DNA of 64,000 nt. Origin: Pseudofabraea citricarpa (Eukaryota > Ascomycota > Leotiomycetes > Helotiales > Dermateaceae). A program made the translations under genes and the position numbers. The notes below the pieces were generated by a model that did no database searches, was not told where the DNA came from, and worked only from the letters and a program-made list of their open reading frames with translations. The stretch is from NCBI GenBank assembly GCA_029641185.1, contig JAPWGK010000009.1, positions 1,004,501 through 1,068,500 of the forward strand. The letters run 5' to 3'. This document shows, one piece after another, positions 11,651-21,569 of this stretch (within the stretch, counting starts at the first letter, position 1; each line of letters begins with the position of its first letter).

Positions 11651-12569
11651 CTATAGGTTTCCCAGGTCAATTCCGAGGTTTGAAAGGATAGCGTCGATTC
11701 CTGAAGCTTGTTGTCCGTTGTTGTCTGCGGTTGCGGTTGCATCATCGGCATTGGCATCAGCGTTCTTGTCAGCCTTTCCATTTCCAGTAGCTTGATCGGC
11801 GGTGGCAGTTCCGTTAGCGGCTCCCTGATATTCTATTAGTTTTGTTTCATGGGTTTATGAATTCGGATTCAACATACAGCAGCATCACCAGCAGCAGCAT
11901 CCTTAGCTGCTTGTTTGGCAGCTTTTTTTGCTGCCTTTGCATCACCTGCTGTGGCATCACCAGCCGTGGCATCTGCGGTTGCGTTTGCGGCACCCTGGCG
12001 TTTTGTTAGTTTGTATTATATAGAAATTTACGAGGGATCATACTCCAGCGGCGGCGGCGGCATCCTTAGCAGCTTGCTTAGCAGCTTTTTTGGCAGCCTT
12101 TGCATCGCCTGCTGTGGCATCACCAGCCGTGGCATCTGCGGTTGCGTTGGCAGCTCCCTGGTGTTTCGTTAGTTTGTGTTGTATAAAAATTTGCGAGAGG
12201 ATTCATACTCCAGCAGCAGCGGCATCCTTGGCAGCTTGCTTAGCAGCTTTTTTGGCTGCCTTTGCATCAGCTTTGGCAGTATCATCTGCTGTAGCATCGG
12301 CCGTTGCGTTTCCTGAAGCAGCCGTGGCTGCATCGGTAGCATTGGCAGCAGCACCACCCTTGTTCTTCTTCTTTGGGGAGCGGTTGTAGATCATGTTAAC
12401 TAGTAAAATGTTAAAACGTTGTTGAATGGTCCGTAGATGATGTGTACTAACGGCCAGGGTAAACTGGAGCGCGAGCCTCGATGGCATTGGATGCCTCTGG
12501 GAGGACACGAGCCGAGACTGAGCCAGCTGAAAGAGCGAGGAGCGCAAGGATGGAGCCGAAGTTCTTCAT
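11651..12569 (-). CDS. Secreted Ala-rich repeat protein with tandem exon-intron units
   Basis: Five exons, read on the minus strand: 12569-12452, 12399-12209, 12157-12044, 11994-11878 and 11824-11651, giving 237 residues. Residues 1-20 are a signal peptide (MKNFGSILALLALSAGSVSA). Mature sequence: a short propeptide-like segment, a basic patch (SPKKKNK), then about 2.6 copies of a roughly 38-residue Ala/Asp/Thr repeat ending in KAAKKAAKQAAKD. Exons 3 and 4 each encode one copy and exon 2 ends in another. The four introns are 49-53 nt, and introns 2-4 resemble one another (GTATG start, ACAAACTAAC branch, CAG end). Several N-A-T sequons could be glycosylated. The C-terminus is a short hydrophobic helix (ILSNLGIDLGNL). 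I recognise no family. The KAAKKAAK motif resembles histone H1 tails or LEA-like helices only in composition. Splice sites are strongly supported by repeat symmetry. Confidence 0.82.
11878..12330 (-). repeat. Tandem ~163-166 bp exon-plus-intron repeat
   Basis: Corresponding points recur every 163-166 bp: exon 3 and exon 4 starts (12157, 11994), and the donors following exons 2, 3 and 4 (12208, 12043, 11877). The unit covers an exon of about 114-117 nt and an intron of about 50 nt, both clearly similar between copies. Each copy keeps a splice donor, branch site and acceptor in phase 0, so copy number can change without breaking the frame. Confidence 0.85.
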
Positions 12570-14711
12570 GGTGAAGGATGTGTGTAGTTGGTAAAAAATG
12601 GGAGGAGATGAACGGAAGTGAGAAGTCTGTAGATGAAATGAACAAAAAAGAGCACAGCTGTAAGAGTTAGTACAAAGTCATCTCTACCTGGGATAGGATT
12701 ACTAACCTCAGATATGAAGATATAAAATGACCGGCAAGTTGAAAGAATGAGAAAGGCTTGGGAGAAAGAAAATCTAGAAGACTGAATGACTGCTCCTTAT
12801 AAGCAAGTCCTACTGAACCTAAAAGACTGGAGAAGACCAAGTGCTAGATGTCTTGATTGATGAAACGAAGGGAATAACAAGAGATGACCCAGGCTTGGCC
12901 ATCACTCGTCTGATCTGCAACTAGATGCTGGGGTTAGAGGCACTTGGTCCTCCGCTGTCACATTTTCAAGAACGAATGAGCAGACGTCTGCTTGTCACGT
13001 TAGGGCGGAAAATAACCAAAATAGAATTTGGATGCCAAGCAAGAACAAGCCTTACCGGCGGGACAAGCAAGATCAGATTGCTCGAACTCTCCGTTGATTC
13101 AGTGCAACTGCCCCGTGCCCACAGCAACGTGCTGGGGTGTCGGGGAAGCAAGGCTGGGACGGGGATTGACCCCCAAAACATGGCCCCAGCCAGGGCGATC
13201 AAATGAGGCCTGAGGTGTGCTTGAAACGAAAGCAACATCAGATCATAGCGTGCGAACATAGGAGACTCAGGAGAGAAGCGAGCGATGTGACGATGATGCG
13301 ATTTCATAGGCCTTCGTACGCCTGGTCGGGACTCCGAGGGCTCCATCCAGAATCTCATCATCCCGTCTTAATCGCGCAAGCGACATGGCCCCTCGGCTAT
13401 CAAACGTCTTCGGCTACACATCCAAAACATGTTAAGCAACACCAACAATTTCGACCTTGTTTGGTGAATTGTCCAGCGGCTCAGCGCCCTGGAGCTACGC
13501 GCGAAGTGCCGGATAGGAAGACTACCGTGTGCCTTGTAACACTCAGAGATGTTTCTTTTGTGGACATTTGCCGCTTTGGTAGCCAGAGAGGATGATCATT
13601 GATCCCTCAACAGGGCTAATGCCACAACGCGAAAGAAATGGCGAATTGTCGTCACTTGGGGATCCTGGATCTGCCTCCCAAGAAGCATGTTCTTTGGATG
13701 CTCGCTTGGCGAAACTTGACGTGCGATTCCCAAGGTCAAGGAGATCGTTTGACTTAAATTCAGATGGTTTAGAGACGACGACGCGTATGCCACCAACCTG
13801 GGTAGCATACATCAGACGATGGTCGAGAACAACTCCACGTCCTGTCTCAGAGCTTTGTCGACTGGTTTGCATGAGAGCATCAGTGCCATCTATACTACCG
13901 GTATCCCACAGATATGCGATGAGGCTATCGGGATCTGGTGAGGGTCTGTGGATACAATCCCTCTTACTGTATGATGCGCGTAGATGGACGAAAGCTCAGT
14001 TATTGTACGTACCGTGGGGTGCTTGGCAGCGAGAGCAAAGGTACGAGAGCACACGCCAATACGCAGTAATGAGGCGCTGGAGGATAGGACCATCAGAGAG
14101 CCATCGCAAGAGTGGGCCAAGAAGACGACTTTGTGACGATGCTCCCCACCCTCCACTCTTCCAACTGAGAAAAGTGCGATCATCCTCCACCTTTGGGGTC
14201 CAGTATGGGGTGTTGAGCTGAACTCCAGAAGCGGTACCGATAGCATTGAGATGGTTAGATTTGTTATGCTTCGGCTGGTGATCTTAAGATGTATGCGGGA
14301 CTGGGAAGGGTCCAACCATCGTGAGCGATCTCGATTCCTCGGCGAACCCTCTGAGAGAATGCATGATGCTATGGTTGTGCACTGGTGTGTGTTGTAACTT
14401 GTGAGTGTCGTTATGATTCTCGAGGCGGCTGAGTTGGAGTTGGAGTTGGAGATGGAGTTTTGGTCCTCGGCTGGTGGAGGCAAGTGCTGGTGGTCTTTGC
14501 TCTGGTGTATCTGGCCAAGGCCCAATCAACATCCCCCATTCCTCACTCCCGAGCTTGCTTTCGGCTTTCACATGATTGGACACGGTCTGAGACCTGCATC
14601 ATAGCTGCTTCCGTTTCTGCTTGTGATTCTGTTCTACCTTTTCCTCAAACCCGAACCGACTGTACACTGTACACCTCGATAATGCCGTGATCACCTGTGC
14701 ATATTGAAATC
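12570..14711. other. Intergenic, 2.1 kb, with a doubtful gene inside
   Basis: Contains the promoter of the secreted protein at its left end and that of ETF-QO at its right end. The 12.9-14.6 kb part has rather balanced base composition and long open frames on both strands; only one minus-strand model (13543-14246) seems worth recording, separately. A GGAGTT repeat occurs at about 14430-14458. Confidence 0.45.
13543..14246 (-). CDS. Doubtful two-exon gene, unknown product
   Basis: Minus-strand frames here are open and look protein-like. One model is 14246-14013 plus 13962-13543 (217 residues) with a 50-nt GTACGT...AAG intron. A second keeps the same donor region but uses the overlapping frame (…PYWTPKVEDDRTFLSW…) joined to a CACCAG acceptor before the 13935 region; that frame lacks an ATG and would need an unseen upstream exon. 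Both share the C-terminal part (…DSLIAYLWDTGSIDGTDAL…). No family is recognised, and a plus-strand frame of 209 codons overlaps it, so it may be a by-product of base composition. Confidence 0.22.
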
Positions 14712-16761
14712 ATGGCTTCGTCACGGTCCGTCAGCGCAAGCTTGCAGCGCAATTTGTTGAGGCGGAATCATCCTTTGCAGGTTTCAAGCAAATATCCTCG
14801 AATTGCTCATCCTCGTTTCCAGACATGCCCCTCCTCCTACACCCGCCGCGCCACCTGCCATCGCTCAATCCCTGGTCAACAACGAACCTTTTCTGTTTCA
14901 ATTCCCCGCAGGCTTGCTGACGTGGATGAGGATTTCGACCCAAAGTCCGTGGAGCGTGAAAGCGACGAGGTAGATGTGTGTATTGTTGGTGGAGGTAAGC
15001 TACTAGCATCGACCTGACAACACCTGCTAAGTCAATGCAGGTCCTGCTGGGTTGAGTGCTGCTATTCGATTAAAGCAACTCGCGAACGAAGCTGGCAATG
15101 AGGATTTCCGAGTGTTACTGCTGGAGAAGGCCGGCGAGATCGGAGCTCATATTCTTTCCGGGGCAGTTATCGAACCGACTGCGATCAATGAATTAATCCC
15201 CGAATGGCTTGCTGAAGATAATGAAAACCGATTCGAACATGTCACTCCTGCCACAGGCGATAAGATGCGATTCTTGACAAAGACGAGCGCGATCCCCATA
15301 CCTGCCCCTCCGCAAATGAACAACCACGGAAATTATATCGTTAGCTTGAACCAATTCACAAAATGGCTAGGGGAGAGGGCAGAAGAAGTTGGAGTCGAGG
15401 TGTACCCGGGGTTCGCAGCCTCCGAGGTTCTTTACAGATCAGATGGCTCAGTTCAAGGAGTGGCTACAAATGATCTAGGTATTTCAAGGGCAGGTAAGGC
15501 GAAGGACAGCTTTGAGAGAGGTATGGAATTTCATGCAAGGATCACCCTATTTGCTGAAGGCTGCCATGGAAGTCTTACAAAGCAGGTTATAAAGAAGTTT
15601 GATCTTCGACGAGAGAGCCAACCGCAGACATATGGATTGGGCTTGAAGGAAGTATGGGAGGTCCAACCGGAGAAATTCCAAAAGGGCCAGATCGCACATT
15701 CAATGGGCTATCCTTTACAGGCAGACACATATGGCGGTGGTTGGATGTACCACTTTGGAGACAACCTCGTTAGTGTGGGTCTGGTTGTAGGACTTGATTA
15801 CCCTAATCCATGGCTTTCGCCATATGGTGAATTCCAAAAGATGAAGCAGCATCCATTTTACAAGTCTGTCCTGCAGGGTGGAAAATGTATCTCGTATGGA
15901 GCTAGAGCTTTGAACGAGGGTGGATTCCAGTCAATACCCAAGGTTGCTTTCCCTGGAGGTGCCTTAATTGGAGATACCGCAGGATTTTTAAATGTTCCCA
16001 AGATTAAAGGGACCCATACTGCTATGAAGTCAGGAATGCTTGCCGCAGAAGCAACATGGACGGCTCTTGAAAGCAACCAAGATGGAACTGTATTTCTCTA
16101 CGATTACGAGGATTCACTGCGAAAGTCTAGTATCTGGAAAGAGTTGAAGGAAGTTCGCAACATGCGTCCCTCGTTCCATTCACCACTCAAGCTCTATGGT
16201 GGCATCATGTATTCGGGACTTGAAGCTTATGTTCTTAAAGGTCGAGTACCGTGGACCTTAGCACATAAGGGAACCGATTCATCTGCAACCAAGACAGCTG
16301 ATCAGTGCAAGAAGATTGAGTATCCGAAACCAGATGGAAAGATTAGTTTCGACATCTTGACAAGTGTCAGTCGAACTGGTACGAATCACGAGGAGGACCA
16401 ACCAGTCCATTTACAGGTCGAAGATTGGGACAAGCATGCCCAGATGGAATGGCCAAAGTATAAGGGGATTGAGAATAGATTCTGCCCAGCTGGAGTGTAC
16501 GAATATGTGGAAGACGAGAGCAAAGACATTGGTGTGAGATTTCAGATCAACGCACAGAAGTAAGTCATGCGCCTCGCATCTTCACCCCATCATATTGACC
16601 GTTCCGTAGTTGCATTCACTGCAAGACTTGTGATATCAAGGTACCGGATCAAGGTATGCCACGACTCAACTGCCTATCCCTAGACTAAGCTAATCAATAC
16701 AATAGATATTAACTGGACAACGCCTCAGGGAGGCGAGGGTCCAAAATACTTCATGACTTGA
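14712..16761 (+). CDS. CIR2: Electron transfer flavoprotein-ubiquinone oxidoreductase
   Basis: Four exons give 633 residues: 14712-14994, 15041-16559, 16610-16653 and 16706-16761. ETF-QO passes electrons from ETF, reduced by acyl-CoA and amino-acid dehydrogenases, to ubiquinone at the inner mitochondrial membrane. Evidence: an Arg/Ser-rich presequence (residues 1-65); an FAD-binding dinucleotide fold at about 89-110 (VDVCIVGGGPAGLSAA) restored by removing intron 1; a GDTAGFLNVPKIKGTHTA segment in the middle; and a C-terminal 4Fe-4S site with C576, C602, C605 and C608. Three of these cysteines lie on the 44-nt exon 3, so the splicing there is essential. Length matches human ETFDH (617). Yeast Cir2 is the homologue. 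Confidence 0.95.
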
Positions 16762-18176
16762 GCGTCAGAAAAAATTGGATGGGAAAATAAAAGATTCTGC
16801 TCATGTACATATTTTTTTTTAATTAAAGATGGAGCAAAAAATATATAAAGGCCCGCGATGAAGTATTAATGCACTTTATGTCTTTACATTTGCATCTAAC
16901 ACAAAATGTCAAGGGCTTTAAAAGGAAATGGACCAGAGATGTTTATAACTCGTAGATGGTTCGTATTTTTGATTGTGTCCTCGAGTTCTTCCAGATCCCA
17001 CAGATCTTCCAGGTCCCACAGATCTCACAGATCTCTTAGCTCTGCCAGCTCTGGTAGACATGTCAGATCTATCTGAAACTGGTGACCTACCCCTGAGAAG
17101 TTTGCAAAAGCAAAAGTAAAACGAAGTATGTTCTCTCGGGTCAAGTCGTTATTTCTTGAATGGCTATCTATTATCTTGTGTCGTGGGAACGTTTCTGTCT
17201 TTAACACACAGTTCCCTAGTATTGTATTGCGCAAAGCGAGATCAACAGCTTTGCCTATTCGCCAAGACACAACAGGTAACACGTGTACTCGGTACAAACA
17301 CATTAACTCATCTGGTCTAGTCTGGTCTGAGATGCTTTGGATCTCACCAATCGCAACTTGCATCTCTTTTGTATGAATGGTGTTGGTGGCATACCGGTAG
17401 AAAGAAGGAGCTGAGAGGTGTCTCGGGCCGGTCTAATTGTTTCCCTCGTCTCGTTCATTCGGTCCACATGACGTACGAGGTAGTATTAGGTAGGATTCTA
17501 GGCGTGGCCACTGGCCACATGCCATTCATTCTTTACCGCCACTCGGCTTGTCTTTCGTTCTGCCTCTCTTCCAGAAGACTTCCCTTTCTTTCCTCTTCTT
17601 GCTGCTCCAAAAGACAGATCATTTGCTTGTTAGACCTGACGAGCTATAGGAGGGAGATTGGTTGCGATTGGTCGAGGCCCATATCATTTGTTTCTCGCTC
17701 TGGCTCTCGCAAGCGTGGCTCAATGCAGTAATAGTTAACTACGATCGAGACCGCCATCTGATCTTGCAGTCAACGGGAGGCTTGTGCCGAGGTCCTTTTT
17801 TCTTCTCTGTCTTGCTCTCTTTCTGATAAATCTTTACCTTTTGCGCCGTCTTGTTTTTGATTTCCTCAAGGTTTTTCTTGCTCTTCCTTTGCATTTCTTC
17901 GTACCAGGTTAATTACGGACAGGCGGCTTGTTGTTGGGTTCCTCGATAATTATACGGAAGGGACGGGCAAGCAGACGGACGGAGATTTGAAGTCTTGCTT
18001 CTTAGTTCCTCTTGTTCTGTTCCGTTTTTGACTTTTTTACTAGAAGGTAGCAGAGTTTTTTTTTTACAGAGTCTGGAGGTCCCTTCTCTCCTAGGAAAAA
18101 AAAAGAGGATAGACAGAAGTCTTCAAATCTGGAGTAAACAACCACACCATCAAGTTCCACACACAAACACCCAGTC
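16762..18176. other. Intergenic, 1.4 kb, long pyrimidine-rich leader region
   Basis: Begins with the 3' UTR of ETF-QO (AATAAA-like element near 16786). It then holds a short tandem repeat at 16990-17034 and a long T/C-rich stretch at about 17540-18120 that is probably the promoter and 5' leader of the downstream hydrolase. A 112-codon minus-strand frame at 17025-17363 has no family signature. Confidence 0.5.
16990..17034. repeat. Short tandem repeat, 18-bp unit
   Basis: Two 18-bp units (16990-17007 and 17008-17025) differ at one base and are followed by a 9-bp partial unit ending in CACAGATCT. It is in intergenic DNA downstream of ETF-QO. Confidence 0.8.
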
Positions 18177-19697
18177 ATGGAAGCAACCGCGGGTTCGACG
18201 CCCGAAGAACCTCAGAAGGCACTCCAGAGATCCAACACCAGATCCAGCAGCAGTAGCGATTCTCCACTCCCATTAATCAAAGCGCTGCTACCAAAAGTGC
18301 CTCTGATAGCCAAGACAGCATTATGCCACACGTTAGGCATCTCGTCACATTCTAAGGAATGGGATCTCCGAACCGAAGTCACCATCAATGTGCTGCGATC
18401 CTTCGTAGATCCCACGTCCAAACCCGAACCCATATCCAAGACGCAAAGGCTCGCGACCAGAGATCCAGGAGTGAAGGGCCGGATCTGGGTGGCTACGGCA
18501 AGCTTAGCAGTCCCCGCGGAAGATGATGTCAGGAAGCATCTCTTCCGAGCTATTGAGGAGATGAAGGAGCCTGGGCAGGCAGAAGGCGGATTTAAAGAGG
18601 TTGACCTAGTGCCTGTCGAAGCAGAATGGACGGGATATCGAGCCGGAGCTACGAGATCGTCTTTACCGCCGAGGATCTCTGAAGAGCAGAAGTACCAGGA
18701 GATGATGAAGGAGGTCTCGTCTCCCGTCACGGTGTTGTATTTCCATGGCGGCGCTTACTACCTTCTGGATCCGTCCTCGCATCGTCCTACGACTAAGAAG
18801 ATCGCCAAACTTACCAAGGGCAGAGTCCTCTCTGTTCGGTATCGCCTCGCTCCCCAGAATCCCTTCCCATCGGCTTTGCTCGATGCGCTGGTCGCTTATT
18901 TCAACCTGCTCTATCCTCCGGCGGGTTCCTTCCACGAAGCAGTAGATCCGAAGAACATCGTCTTTGGAGGTGATAGCGCTGGAGGGAATCTCTGCCTTGT
19001 CCTTCTCCAAACACTGCTCCAGTTCCGGCGCGCCGGTTTGAAGATGAGATGGAACGGCGAAGAGCGGGACATCCCACTTCCAGCCGGCGTATCCCTCAAC
19101 AGCGCCTGGTGCGACATAACTCTATCATCGCCGTCGTGCGAGGAGAATGGGAGTTATGATTATCTGCCAGTCCCAAAAATCCAATCTAAATTCCAGCCTC
19201 CGCCCTGTGAGGCGTGGCCCGCGAATCCACCACGCACGCACCTGTACGCTGAAGATGCCGTGCTCTGTCACCCACTCGTGAGCCCGATCGCAGCACAATC
19301 CTGGGAGGGCAGCTGCCCTCTCTTCGTTGAGTGCGGCCAGGAACTTCTAACAGATGATAGCAAATATCTCGCTGCGAGAGCGGCTGAGCAAGGCATCACG
19401 GTGGTGTACGAAGAGTTTGAGGCTATGCCGCACTGCTTCGGCATGATCCTGGATCACATCCCTGGCTCGGCGAGGATGTTTGAAGGTTGGGTCAAGTTTA
19501 TTGAGGAAGTGGTGGTGAAGCCCGAGAAGGTGCACACGGTTGGGAAGAGAATTAAAGCCAGGACTTTAGAGGAAGTGGTGGTGGATGTCAAGACTTTGAG
19601 GAATGATTCGAGAGAAGAGGTCTTGGTTAGGATGCAGGAGAGAGTAAAGAAGATGACCTCTTTGGCACATAATCCCGAGACTTTGGCTAAATTATAG
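18177..19697 (+). CDS. HSL-family alpha/beta hydrolase (esterase/lipase)
   Basis: An intronless frame of 506 residues with the hormone-sensitive-lipase signature. The oxyanion motif HGG is at residues 190-192 (YFHGGAYYLL), followed by VRYRLAPQNPFPSAL. The nucleophile elbow GDSAGG has Ser at 267. The acid residue is probably in ECGQELLTDD and the catalytic His in AMPHCFGM near the C-terminus. Fungal relatives hydrolyse short-chain esters such as acetylated sterols or xenobiotics; the substrate here is unknown. The first 40 residues are Ser-rich with no signal peptide, while residues about 30-50 (LIKALLPKVPLIAKTAL) are an amphipathic or membrane-associating helix. There is a long pyrimidine-rich 5' region. 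Confidence 0.9.
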   Translation: MEATAGSTPEEPQKALQRSNTRSSSSSDSPLPLIKALLPKVPLIAKTALCHTLGISSHSKEWDLRTEVTINVLRSFVDPTSKPEPISKTQRLATRDPGVKGRIWVATASLAVPAEDDVRKHLFRAIEEMKEPGQAEGGFKEVDLVPVEAEWTGYRAGATRSSLPPRISEEQKYQEMMKEVSSPVTVLYFHGGAYYLLDPSSHRPTTKKIAKLTKGRVLSVRYRLAPQNPFPSALLDALVAYFNLLYPPAGSFHEAVDPKNIVFGGDSAGGNLCLVLLQTLLQFRRAGLKMRWNGEERDIPLPAGVSLNSAWCDITLSSPSCEENGSYDYLPVPKIQSKFQPPPCEAWPANPPRTHLYAEDAVLCHPLVSPIAAQSWEGSCPLFVECGQELLTDDSKYLAARAAEQGITVVYEEFEAMPHCFGMILDHIPGSARMFEGWVKFIEEVVVKPEKVHTVGKRIKARTLEEVVVDVKTLRNDSREEVLVRMQERVKKMTSLAHNPETLAKL

Positions 19698-20004
19698 CCC
19701 TAATAGAGTATAAGCAACAATAACTCAAAACACACTACTTCCATAAAGTGAAAGCGTTTGATACTGAGAAAGGATAGTTTCTCTTCGAAGCCAAAATTAA
19801 AATATTATTCTTTTGGGCGAAAATGCTACGCTGCTCAAATGACATTTGCCATTGTTTGTGTTTATCCACTCAAAAAGGCTGCAATAGTTCCCCCGATATA
19901 AAAGCAAGAAGACTTTTCCGTAGCTTGGCTCATTGTCTCTAGCGCTATGGTCTAAAGGAGAAGAAAATATCTATAGATGATCGCACACTCTAATTCTTCC
20001 GAAT

Positions 20005-21569
20005 CTATGCTTTGATCTCGTACTTTCTGCGGAACATTTCGTCGATGTGGGTCAGGTAGTATGTACCCTGAGTGATAGTCTCAGCACTACCAGCGGGATT
20101 GAAGTCCTTCTGAAGATGAGCCTTCTTTCGGAGACCGGTCATCTAAAGTTTGTCAGTGGTTTCTCATTCCAATTCGTAGAGTACAACTTACGTCTTCATA
20201 TTCTTCTGGAGACAGAGTTCTGCGTGCTGCAAGCCTTTCTTGCAAGTTGACGGTCTTCTTGATGGCCTCGGTGCTACCTACAACCTTCAATGAAAACAAA
20301 CTGGAAGCCAGTCCACTTCCATAGCTGAAGACACCGATTCTCTTTCCTTGGAGGGTCGCACTGTCAATGCTATCCAACAAGCTAATAACTCCACCATAAA
20401 CACTAGCGCAGTACATGTTACCACACATGGTAGCAACGGTGATACTGGGATGCACGCGCTCGGCAAAGCGCTTCTTGGCAAGGCCCATGAAGGTCTTTTC
20501 GACAACCTTGTCGCTCAGAGACTTAGTGTAGTCCATATCACGGAGATCAGCAGGTACGTCGGCAAACGCTGGAGAGTCTGGATCGGAGACGTAGTCATTG
20601 TACGATAACCGGGCATATGACTTGGAGACAAGCTTGCAATTAGGAGCATGGAATGCCATGTAGTCGAATCGGTCCACAGTAGTCTTTCCAGTATCCTTCT
20701 CGGTTGCACCATTTCCATTGGCGTGTCCATTGGCCTTGGAGCTGAGTGTAACCTCTCGCTTATTGTATGCCTTGTAGCACGCATCGACAGCTTCAGTGTA
20801 GCACTTGATGGAGAAGTGACCGTCAACAACAGGGTACTCGCTAGTCAAATCGGGCTTGTAAAAGTCGTATACATGTTGCATGTAGCTTCCGCGAAGACCA
20901 GGCTCGACAACGATTGGTGCATCAGGTCCAATCAACATAGCAACGATGCCAGCTCCACCGGTGGGACGAGCAGCACCCTTTGCGTAGAGAGCAATGTCTC
21001 CAGCAACTACCAAAGCATCTCTTCCATCCCATCCCGAGGATTCAATCCAGTTGAGACTGTTGAACAGGGCATTGGTTCCGCCATAGCAGGCATTGGTGGT
21101 ATCGACTCCCTCAATGTTGGTATTGTCTCCGAAGAGTTGCATCAGGATTGACTTGACAGATTTTGACTTGTCAAGAATGGTCTCAGTGCCAACCTCGAGG
21201 CGACCGATGGAGTTGGTGTCGATGTTGTACTTGCTCAAAAGGTTCTTTGTGACGGTGAGCGCGAAGGAGTAGATGTCTGTATGATATGAGCATAGGCCCC
21301 AATGGCTGTGGCAGATATTCCCTTACCCTCTCTGTCGTCGCAGAAGCTCATCTTCGTCTGTCCAAGACCAATTGTGTATTTCCCCTGGCTCACGCCATCG
21401 AATTTCTCGAGTTCGGCCTGGTCAACGCACTATTTGGAGAATGATCAGCACATGCAGACATGATGGGCGGCAGATGTGCTGTGCGCAAACAAGTCTGACT
21501 GGCGCATACCTGGCTTGGGAAATAAATTTCTATGGCCTTAATGCCAATATTCTGGGGGCGGGCAGCCAT
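20005..21569 (-). CDS. ERG13: Hydroxymethylglutaryl-CoA synthase
   Basis: Four exons, read on the minus strand, give 461 residues: 21569-21510, 21429-21327, 21276-20192 and 20142-20005. The enzyme condenses acetyl-CoA with acetoacetyl-CoA to HMG-CoA, the step before HMG-CoA reductase in ergosterol synthesis. Catalytic residues are all present: Glu82 (GRLEVGTET), Cys118 (NACYGG) and His264 (FHAPNCK). The length is typical for a cytosolic enzyme, and the N-terminus ([18 protein letters not shown]) has no organelle presequence. A low-complexity linker ([14 protein letters not shown]) at 235-248 interrupts the fold. The start is the ATG before the conserved PQNIGI motif. Convergent with the HSL-type hydrolase, 307 bp between stop codons. 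Confidence 0.96.

Noticed and set aside
13592..14221. Plus-strand open frame of 209 codons
   Set aside because: Unusual composition, rich in Arg and Trp without domain pattern, and it lies opposite equally open minus-strand frames. No splice or family support.
17025..17363. Minus-strand open frame of 112 codons downstream of ETF-QO
   Set aside because: No motif recognised; begins and ends within repeat-like and AT-rich DNA.
18190..18210. GGGTTCGACGCCC, resembling a tRNA T arm
   Set aside because: It lies inside the coding sequence of the HSL-type hydrolase and has no other tRNA elements.
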